Position numbers and translations under genes: made by a program
In this document: positions 56,637 to 62,881 of the stretch, in pieces
Position numbering within the stretch: position 1 is the stretch's first letter
Layout of the letters: each line of letters begins with the position of its first letter
The notes under the pieces: model-generated
Seen by the model: only the letters and a program-made list of their open reading frames with translations
Databases searched by the model: none
What the model was told of the DNA's origin: nothing
Assembly: GCF_004745505.1 (NCBI RefSeq)
Contig: NZ_RKLX01000016.1
Span: 1-62,881 of the forward strand
Direction: 5' to 3'
Source of the DNA: Levilactobacillus suantsaiihabitans
GTDB taxonomy: Bacteria; Bacillota; Bacilli; Lactobacillales; Lactobacillaceae
DNA: 62,881 bases

Positions 56637-58148
56637 CTAAGCCTGTACGAACCGTTGCCAGCGGTTCCAAACTTTGCGTCGCGTCCAGTTCTGGTGAGCG
56701 ACATCGTAGGCGGCCTGACTCATCTTGATCAACTGGGCATCATCCGTAAAGAGCGTTCGGACCTTGTCGGCCATGGCCAAGGCGTTGCCGCGGTCGATCA
56801 CGTAACCAGTCTGACCGTCCTTGATGAAGGCTTGCGGCCCGTAGTTGAACGGGTAGCTGACCACTGGAATGCCGTGACCCATGGCTTCGGGCATAGCCAG
56901 TGGCGCCCCGTCGGCTGTGGCCATGTTGACCAGTACCTGGTAGTGATCATACTGGTCGGCTAGCTGGGCGTCGTAGTCTTTAAAGGTCACGCTGGTCGTC
57001 AATCGGAGTTCCTTGACCAGGTCCGTCATCTGCGTCAGGTAGTCCGCACTACCGTAACCAAACAGGTCAAACGTCGCGTCAGGGACTTGGTCCTTGACCA
57101 GTGCAAACATCCGCAAGAGCTGCTCGATCTGCTTGTCGGCCGCGATTCGGCCCACGTACAAGAGACTGTGAGCCCGGCGTTGCTCGGGCGTCACCAGCGT
57201 CGTCTTAGTGGCTGGCAACAGCGTCACGGCTGGAATCGCCGCGATCTTGGCTTGCGGGTACCGTTGCCGCAAGTGGTCCGCTTGTTGTTCGGTGGCCGTG
57301 ATGAAGCCATCGAAATGGTTGAAATGTTCAAAGGCCGGCGCCAAGAAGCCATCCAGCGTGCCGTGGACCGGGTCGTTGGGGTCAACGGCGTGGTTGATCG
57401 GCAGGTAGACGTATTTCCGAGAATGATCATTCAAGGCCAACAGTGGCTTGACGCCAGTCCCCGGTCGGTCGCTGATAAAGGTCGTGGTCGTATCGTCTTG
57501 ATTGCTGAGTTCGCCTAAGAAGAAGGTGAAGAGGTCGTCGGTATTTTGGAAGAATAGGTCGCCGCGGCCGTGATAATCTTTCACAATAATCCGGGAGGCG
57601 AGCGGCTGCCCATTGGTGTCCGGGACAAAATACTGTTCCATGGCAATCTTCCCGCTTGGCGTGTAGTAGCGTTCGAGAATCAATTTGCCATTTTGACCGA
57701 AATACTGGGTGGCGGACTTGAAGCCCCGCCAGTCCCACAGATTGGTCTCAATCACGTTGCCCAAGCCGTCGAAGAATTCCTGGTAGAAGACGCGCCCCAC
57801 GGTGCCGGGAATAAACCCGACATTACTGGTCGACCGGTCCCCCTCGGCGACTTGACTGAAGTTCGCGCCAACGGTGACTTCCGAGGCTAGTGGCAACTTG
57901 AGGTCGTCGGTATGCATGACTTTAATTGGCAGGGGGACCGTGGCCTCCTGGAAGAAATCAAACATGTTAACGATTTCATTGTCGGTCAGTCCAAAGGTAC
58001 CAATTGTTTGGTGGAGCAAACGGTCATAGGTCTTGGTCACAATCTTGGCCGGTTGCTTGTAGTGATTGAACAACTTCACGCGGTTCATTGCGGTGTGCTC
58101 CACGCTCGAATTTTTTTGTAGGATATATTCATTAATAAAATAGAACAT
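56637..58148 (-). CDS. GtfB-type glycosyltransferase paralogue, probable regulatory partner
   Basis: 503 residues with the same GT-B plus beta-meander layout as its neighbour (MFYFINEYILQK start, WDWRGFKSATQYFGQNGK in the meander). In the EX7E position it reads ATADGAPLAMPEA, so the first Glu is Asp. In streptococcal GtfA-GtfB pairs the GtfB subunit has lost catalysis and acts as substrate-binding chaperone; this sequence fits that role. GGAG lies 8 nt upstream of the ATG. It follows the 67-residue membrane protein gene by 24 nt. Confidence 0.82.
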   Translation of the reverse strand: MFYFINEYILQKNSSVEHTAMNRVKLFNHYKQPAKIVTKTYDRLLHQTIGTFGLTDNEIVNMFDFFQEATVPLPIKVMHTDDLKLPLASEVTVGANFSQVAEGDRSTSNVGFIPGTVGRVFYQEFFDGLGNVIETNLWDWRGFKSATQYFGQNGKLILERYYTPSGKIAMEQYFVPDTNGQPLASRIIVKDYHGRGDLFFQNTDDLFTFFLGELSNQDDTTTTFISDRPGTGVKPLLALNDHSRKYVYLPINHAVDPNDPVHGTLDGFLAPAFEHFNHFDGFITATEQQADHLRQRYPQAKIAAIPAVTLLPATKTTLVTPEQRRAHSLLYVGRIAADKQIEQLLRMFALVKDQVPDATFDLFGYGSADYLTQMTDLVKELRLTTSVTFKDYDAQLADQYDHYQVLVNMATADGAPLAMPEAMGHGIPVVSYPFNYGPQAFIKDGQTGYVIDRGNALAMADKVRTLFTDDAQLIKMSQAAYDVAHQNWTRRKVWNRWQRFVQA

Positions 58149-58172
58149 CGTGACACTCCAATCTCTTCGTGA

Positions 58173-58376
58173 TTACTGTTCCCACGGGTATTTGCCATTC
58201 TTGTCCTTCTTGGTCTCGCGCATCATTTTCTTGGTCCGTTCGTCCATGCGCTTGCGGGTCTTTTCCTTATTACGCCACCGCACGACCAAGACCAGCACGC
58301 CGACCACCACATAGATCAGCATGCGAATGGCAAATTGAATCTTCTTGTATGCCAGTACGGTTGTTAAAACTGCCAT
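58173..58376 (-). CDS. Small basic membrane protein (67 residues)
   Basis: One hydrophobic helix (about 17-33, IRMLIYVVVGVLVLVV) followed by a strongly basic, Lys/Arg/Met/Glu-rich cytosolic tail ending KYPWEQ. AGGAGG precedes the ATG. It lies between the 546-residue gene (12 nt) and gtfB (24 nt). No family is recognised. It may recruit the Gtf enzymes to the membrane; that is a guess from position and charge only. Confidence 0.72.
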   Translation of the reverse strand: MAVLTTVLAYKKIQFAIRMLIYVVVGVLVLVVRWRNKEKTRKRMDERTKKMMRETKKDKNGKYPWEQ

Positions 58377-58388
58377 GGCGGCCTCCTC

Positions 58389-60029
58389 TCAGTAGACGTA
58401 GTTGTAATAGTTGATGAGTCCGGATAAGAAGTGTTCACAGTCATCGATCCGGGTCCGAAAATGGTCGTGCCGGGCAAAGAAGCCACCGACAAACTTGCTG
58501 GGGGCGTAGAAGTACATCGCCAGTTCCGGTTGAAACGCCCCCGTCGCCAACTCGTGTAAGGCGCGGTAATGCCAGGCACGGCGTAACCGCTGCACGTCAT
58601 ATTGCTCAAGTAGGTCGTCGTTACCGGTGCGTTTGATCATATCCGTCATCTTGACCGCCGCATCGAGCAATTCCAGTAGTGTTGGGTACGCCGTGTCGCG
58701 CTTTTCAATGAAGTCCAGGTGGTTGAACACGTTCTTCAACCCCAGACGCATGTAGTCGCGATTGTCGGTGAAAATCAACATGGCCTCATTGACTGCATAG
58801 GCGATCCAGTGGTCGTGGTAGCGGCCATAGTCGTGCGCCACCATGAAGTCCAGCGACTGCTGCATCATATCCAAGACGCGGTCGTCGTGGATCAATTCGT
58901 ACAGCCGCGCCATCGCAAAGGTGATTTCCCCTTCGTAGTAAATAATTCGGAAAGCATCCTTGACCGTCAAATCAGGATTCAAGACGTGGTTGAAGCGCCC
59001 AGAAGGTTGACGAAAGGCAATGATGCCGTTGAACGCCTGCTGCGCCCGGTCCATGAAGGCCTCATCCTTACTGACTTCTTGGTACTTGCACAACGCTAAG
59101 ATCAGCATGGCCTGGGCCCCCAATTTGACTTCTGGATCCTTATTCTTTGGCCGCTCAATCACAAACAAGGCGTCATTGACGTGAATCGTCAGGTGTTCCA
59201 GCCCCCAAGTCAACGCCTGCTTGGCACGTGGCAGATCATCCCAATTGTCCGTATACGCAATCGCTTCCAACAAGGCGTAAATCGACGAGAAATGCCGCAC
59301 ACTGTTGTAACTACTCAACACCCGCTGTTCCGCCGGATAATAACCATAGACGAACTGTCCCGTCTCTTTAATTTGCCGGGCTAAAAAGGCTTCACCCAGC
59401 GACAAATAGTCCCGTAACTCTTGTCGAGGCGCAACTAATCGCCGTGTACCGCGCTCACCAGCGGCTGATTCATCCAGCGGCCAGATTTGGGTCCCATCGG
59501 AGAAAATACCAGCGGTCGTAAATGTCCAAATATTCTGGGCAGCTGCCAAATCATCCGGTTGTTCGCCGTTGCGTCGCGTCAAGTACTTGGTAATCTGTGG
59601 GTAGTCAATCCACGAGGATGACGGATTTTTTCCAATCCGGTGATCCTTGCCCGGCTTGAAGAAAGCGTGACCATTAATTTCCATTTCCAATAGCGCCGTC
59701 TTAAAGTCTTGATCAAAGCTCACCCCATCGCGCCAGTAGTTCATTCGCGTCATCGCTGCCAAGGATTTCTTGACCGCAGCTGCCGATCGCCGCTGGATGG
59801 CTTGGACAATCTCAATGCGAACCCAAGCATCTTGGGGTGCTGCGGCCAACGTCTCACTCACCTGTTGCCAAGCCTGATTGAAACTGTCGCCGCGGTAGAA
59901 ATGAACGGCTGCACGTTTCTTACGATTCGACACGGAAACGGCCAGCGTGCTCTCCCCTGTCGATCGATCGGTAAGATCCCCCAGGTCAATGACCGCTTCC
60001 TTGAATTTTTTAATGATCGTTCTTTTCAT
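58389..60029 (-). CDS. Conserved protein with probable alpha/alpha-barrel, first gene of the gtf operon
   Basis: 546 residues, soluble, no signal. The first 130 form a small mixed domain. The rest has repeated paired helices and aromatic motifs (YNSVRHFSSIYALLEA near 243, IIYYEGEITFAMARLYEL near 374, YGRYHDHWIAYAVNEAML near 408) like (alpha/alpha)6 toroid enzymes such as epimerases, unsaturated-glucuronyl hydrolases or glycoside hydrolase-like proteins. The catalytic residues cannot be assigned. It begins the operon with the 67-residue protein, gtfB and gtfA; GGAGG upstream of the ATG. A role in glycan modification is inferred. Confidence 0.7.
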   Translation of the reverse strand: MKRTIIKKFKEAVIDLGDLTDRSTGESTLAVSVSNRKKRAAVHFYRGDSFNQAWQQVSETLAAAPQDAWVRIEIVQAIQRRSAAAVKKSLAAMTRMNYWRDGVSFDQDFKTALLEMEINGHAFFKPGKDHRIGKNPSSSWIDYPQITKYLTRRNGEQPDDLAAAQNIWTFTTAGIFSDGTQIWPLDESAAGERGTRRLVAPRQELRDYLSLGEAFLARQIKETGQFVYGYYPAEQRVLSSYNSVRHFSSIYALLEAIAYTDNWDDLPRAKQALTWGLEHLTIHVNDALFVIERPKNKDPEVKLGAQAMLILALCKYQEVSKDEAFMDRAQQAFNGIIAFRQPSGRFNHVLNPDLTVKDAFRIIYYEGEITFAMARLYELIHDDRVLDMMQQSLDFMVAHDYGRYHDHWIAYAVNEAMLIFTDNRDYMRLGLKNVFNHLDFIEKRDTAYPTLLELLDAAVKMTDMIKRTGNDDLLEQYDVQRLRRAWHYRALHELATGAFQPELAMYFYAPSKFVGGFFARHDHFRTRIDDCEHFLSGLINYYNYVY

Positions 60030-60393
60030 CGGCAGGAACCTCCAAAGTTAGTCTATTTTCGTGATAATCACGTTATCATCGTCTCAATTGGTTTATTCTT
60101 TACATAAGTTTATGTTAACACAATTTTACCATACGTACTAATTTTTTCATTTGATTTTGATAATAATTTGATAACGATATTCCCATAACATAATTAGGCG
60201 ACCACCTCAGCCATGATGTCCCGTCATCATAGGGCTTGTTTAGTGAAACTACTAAGTGATTTTTAGCGATTTGAATGCTTGATTTACAAACAAACCGGGT
60301 TAACCGTTTCATCATACCACATTGGCTTAATTGAAGCTTAAGCCAGCCTTAACTATCCATTTTTGCAAATATGTGTGGTTTATTTTTGGCAGT
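60030..60393. promoter_or_regulatory. Promoter region of the gtf operon
   Basis: A/T-rich gene-free region between the Ser-Asp protein gene and the gtf operon. On the minus strand TGGTAAAAT near 60125-60133 could be an extended -10. Two palindromes lie between it and the ribosome site: ACATAAGTTTATGT (60102-60115) and CGTGATAATCACG (60060-60072), both plausible operator sites. No gene is supported here. Confidence 0.4.
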
Positions 60394-60430
60394 AAAAAAG
60401 CACGTCAACATTTCTGTCAACGTGCTTTTT
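60394..60430. terminator. Terminator of the Ser-Asp repeat protein gene
   Basis: AAAAAGCACGT and ACGTGCTTTTT pair perfectly around a loop of about 14 nt, with T runs on both strands, 24 nt after the stop codon of the surface-protein gene. Confidence 0.88.
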
Positions 60431-60453
60431 CACTTACTGGTTGCTGCCAGGTA

Positions 60454-62881
60454 TTAATCACCGTCGTTCTTCCGCCGTTTACTATCGAAGAACCACCAGG
60501 AGCCGCCACCTACAGCCGCCAGGGCTGCCAGGATCGTTCCCCAAAGTGTTGCGTGATTATCAGCTTGTGCCTTATCCGTCGCCGTTGCTGAATCACCATC
60601 ACTGGCGGTATCCGCAGCGCCGCTCGTCGTTGTATCGGCCTTCGCCTTATCCTTAGTTGCGTGATCATTAGCTGACTTGTCATCAGCCGGCTGATCAGTT
60701 GCCGCAGTGTCTGCCGCATCGCTAATCGTCGCCGGTGCACTCGCAGTCAAATCAACTACTGGCGTCGTTGCCGCTGACCGCGTGGTGTTGCTCAATGGTG
60801 TTGCGGTTGCTGCCGCAGACCCAGTCGCCACATTCGTACCCGCGGCTGATGTGCCATTTCCAGTTGTCGTGCCAGCATTGGATCCGGAATCGCCGGTCGT
60901 TCCTGTTCCAGAACCAGCCGAGCCACTCCCTGAACCATTTCCGCTGCCATTGCCTGATCCGGAACCAGAACCGGAGCCGCCGCCTGTGTTAGTGTCACTG
61001 TCGCCATCCGAGTTACCATCACCTTCTGATCCAGAGTTACTATCCGAATCACTATCGGAGTCTGAGTCGGTGTCACTGTCGGAATCGGTATCACTATCCG
61101 CGTCGGAGTCCGTATCTGAATCTGTGTCACTGTCTGAATCACTGTCTGTGTCTGAATCAGAATCCGTGTCACTATCGGAGTCGCTGTCAGAATCCGTGTC
61201 GGAGTCTGAGTCGCTATCCGAGTCTGTATCACTGTCAGAATCAGAGTCACTATCGGAATCCGAGTCGCTGTCAGAGTCCGTGTCGGAGTCTGAGTCGCTA
61301 TCCGTATCAGCATCTGAATCACTGTCTGAGTCAGTATCGCTATCTGCGTCGGAGTCACTGTCTGCGTCGCTATCGCTATCTGAATCCGCGTCACCGTCAG
61401 AGTCCGAATCAGAATCAGAGTCAGTATCGGAGTCACTATCTGTATCACTGTCCGTATCACTGTCAGTGTCTGAGTCAGCGTCAGAATCGGAATCCGTGTC
61501 AGAGTCGCTGTCGGAGTCGGAGTCCGTGTCAGAGTCCGTGTCAGAGTCTGAGTCACTATCCGAATCGGTATCTGTATCGGAGTCGGTATCAGAGTCACTG
61601 TCGGAGTCGGAGTCGGAGTCCGTGTCAGAGTCTGAGTCACTATCCGAATCGGTATCTGTATCGGAGTCGGTATCAGAGTCACTGTCGGAGTCACTGTCGG
61701 AGTCACTATCCGAATCGGTATCTGTATCTGTGTCGGAATCGCTATCAGAATCGGTGTCACTGTCTGTGTCTGAATCCGTGTCGCTGTCGGAATCTGAATC
61801 ACTGTCGGTATCAGAGTCAGAGTCGGAATCGGCATCCGAGTCACTGTCGGAGTCCGAATCGCTGTCACTATCCGCGTCGGAGTCACTATCACTATCGGAA
61901 TCGCTGTCGGAATCTGAGTCCGTGTCACTGTCGGAGTCACTATCCGAATCAGTATCAGAGTCGGCGTCACCATCAGAATCCGCATCACTGTCAGAATCTG
62001 AATCGCTGTCCGAGTCAGAGTCGCTATCTGCGTCGGAGTCGGAATCAGTATCAGAATCCGAGTCTGTATCGCTGTCGGAATCTGAGTCCGTATCACTATC
62101 TGAGTCGCTGTCAGTGTCAGAGTCACTATCTGAATCGGTATCAGAGTCAGCGTCGGAGTCCGAATCCGAGTCGGAGTCCGCGTCACTGTCGGAATCTGAG
62201 TCACTATCCGAGTCTGTATCACTATCGGAATCGGAATCCGAGTCACTATCTGTGTCAGAATCACTGTCAGAGTCGCTATCCGAGTCCGAATCACTATCCG
62301 AATCTGAGTCAGAGTCCGAATCCGTGTCGCTATCGGAATCGGAGTCCGTGTCAGAGTCTGAGTCACTGTCTGAATCGCTATCTGAATCAGAATCACTGTC
62401 GGCATCGGAGTCCGTATCGCTGTCTGAATCGGTGTCACTGTCTGAGTCCGTGTCACTATCGGTATCAGAATCACTGTCGGTATCAGAGTCAGAGTCTGCG
62501 TCACCATCCGAATCAGAATCGGCATCCGCATCACCGTCAGAGTCCGTATCACTATCGGAATCACTGTCAGTATCTGAGTCGCTGTCTGAATCCGCGTCAG
62601 AATCGGTATCACTATCTGCGTCGGAATCGGTATCGCTGTCGGAGTCGCTATCTGAGTCTGCATCACTGTCAGTATCTGAATCGGAATCACTGTCGGTGTC
62701 TGAGTCGCTGTCAGTGTCGGAGTCCGTATCACTGTCGGAATCTGAGTCCGAATCCGAGTCACTATCCGCATCTGAATCGGCATCGCTGTCAGAATCGGTA
62801 TCAGAATCGGAGTCTGCATCTGAGTCAGTGTCGGAATCAGAGTCACTGTCTGAATCCGTATCACTGTCTGAGTCCGTATCA
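60454..62881 (-). CDS. Very long Ser-Asp repeat surface protein, C-terminal part (5' end outside window)
   Basis: The frame is open from the window edge to TAA at 60454: 809 codons. About 610 visible residues (62880 to about 61040) are almost pure (Ser/Thr/Ala/Gly)-Asp dipeptides, as in Sdr and serine-rich repeat adhesins. A Gly/Ser region (about 61035-60900) and a Thr/Ala/Asp linker follow. The C-terminus is a hydrophobic segment ([21 protein letters not shown]) and KRRKNDGD, the shape of a sorting signal. No LPXTG is present before the helix; the aligned residues are KAQAD. The repeat would extend beyond the wall and be a natural acceptor for the GtfA/GtfB pair next door. N-terminus, signal and ligand domain are not in the window. 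Confidence 0.88.
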   Translation of the reverse strand, partial: DTDSDSDTDSDSDSDSDTDSDADSDSDTDSDSDADSDADSDSDSDSDSDSDTDSDTDSDSDTDSDSDSDTDSDADSDSDSDSDTDSDADSDTDSDADSDSDSDTDSDSDSDTDSDGDADADSDSDGDADSDSDTDSDSDTDSDTDSDSDTDSDSDTDSDADSDSDSDSDSDSDSDSDTDSDSDSDTDSDSDSDSDSDSDSDSDSDSDSDTDSDSDSDSDSDTDSDSDSDSDSDADSDSDSDSDADSDTDSDSDSDTDSDSDSDTDSDSDSDTDSDSDTDSDSDADSDSDSDSDSDSDSDADSDGDADSDTDSDSDSDSDTDSDSDSDSDSDSDSDADSDSDSDSDSDSDADSDSDSDTDSDSDSDSDTDSDTDSDTDSDSDSDTDTDTDSDSDSDSDSDSDSDTDSDTDTDSDSDSDSDTDSDSDSDSDSDTDSDTDTDSDSDSDSDTDSDTDSDSDSDSDTDSDSDADSDTDSDTDSDTDSDSDTDSDSDSDSDGDADSDSDSDADSDSDADSDTDSDSDSDADTDSDSDSDTDSDSDSDSDSDSDSDSDTDSDSDSDSDTDSDSDSDSDTDSDSDTDSDSDSDTDSDTDSDADSDTDSDSDTDSDSDSDSDSNSGSEGDGNSDGDSDTNTGGGSGSGSGSGNGSGNGSGSGSAGSGTGTTGDSGSNAGTTTGNGTSAAGTNVATGSAAATATPLSNTTRSAATTPVVDLTASAPATISDAADTAATDQPADDKSANDHATKDKAKADTTTSGAADTASDGDSATATDKAQADNHATLWGTILAALAAVGGGSWWFFDSKRRKNDGD

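Noticed and set aside
60115-60315. A 66-codon minus-strand frame in the gtf promoter region.
   Set aside because: No ribosome site and no homology recognised; the composition matches non-coding A/T-rich DNA.
60792-62864. A 690-codon open frame on the minus strand with Ile/Arg/Thr/Gln/Pro repeats.
   Set aside because: It is the shifted frame of the Ser-Asp repeat. The true frame ends at 60454, has the membrane anchor, and is open to the window edge without an internal start.
60792-62881. The dense short repeats could suggest a CRISPR array or satellite.
   Set aside because: The unit is 6 nt, has no unique spacers, and encodes a strict Ser-Asp pattern in one frame.

Overview
The window is a chromosomal segment of a Gram-positive lactic acid bacterium of the family Lactobacillaceae. 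The evidence is the dcw cluster order (mraZ-rsmH-ftsL-pbp-mraY-murD-murG-divIB-ftsA-ftsZ-sepF-yggT-ylmH-divIVA-ileS), DUF1831 next to a cysteine desulfurase, DUF3397 and DUF4044 small proteins, MucBP/DUF5776 surface domains, AGGAGG ribosome sites and a T-box before ileS. G+C is a little above half by eye, which would fit a high-GC lactobacillus such as a Levilactobacillus-type species; the species cannot be settled from this sequence alone. Nearly all genes are on the minus strand. The exceptions are a three-gene ABC exporter, cutC and a 40-residue DUF4044 peptide.

Layout. 1-7.4 kb: prs, then a phosphatase-TPR-recD2 operon, then mnmA. 7.6-10.1 kb: plus-strand ABC-2 type exporter. 10.6-14.6 kb: csp-nudix-small membrane protein, then mtnN-cysteine desulfurase-DUF1831 (thiol and methionine salvage, feeding sulfur to tRNA thiolation by MnmA). 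15.2-33.6 kb: ileS with its T-box leader, then the division and cell-wall cluster, read from mraZ at 33 kb down to divIVA at 19 kb. An MraZ operator with three 10-bp-phased boxes lies before mraZ, and a 0.8 kb repeat-filled break separates mraY from murD. 34-42.7 kb: DUF4044, ftsK, trmL, a MucBP/DUF5776 surface protein, rlmA, an AI-2E family transporter and cutC. 43-62.9 kb: an accessory cell-surface region. It holds a degenerate metalloprotease-like protein, a giant MurF-like/PBP-like/CapA fusion, two paralogous WavE-like glycosyltransferases, a nucleotidyltransferase-kinase-HAD cassette, a GtfA/GtfB-type glycosyltransferase pair, a small membrane protein, a probable alpha-helical barrel protein, and the C-terminal part of a very long Ser-Asp repeat surface protein that runs off the window.

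The most unusual content is not coding. A family of intergenic repeats is scattered through the window. The complete form (49178-49815, 638 bp) has terminal inverted repeats CTGAAGGTTGAAA and a perfect 7-bp flanking duplication ATAACTT, as expected of a non-autonomous mobile element (MITE-like). It contains two modules, here called A (about 190 nt) and B (about 190 nt), that also occur alone, paired, truncated or internally deleted elsewhere. In both modules several hairpins keep their pairing while both strands change between copies, which points to selection for folded RNA or single-stranded DNA. Copies interrupt otherwise conserved operons (nudix/mtnN, mraY/murD), sit in the ileS leader between the T-box terminator and the start codon, and separate the glycosyltransferase genes.

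The surface region reads as one working hypothesis: the GtfA/GtfB pair O-glycosylates the Ser-Asp protein, while the WavE-like enzymes, the NTP-transferase/kinase/HAD cassette and the MurF-CapA fusion build or decorate another surface polymer. This is inference from families and gene order.
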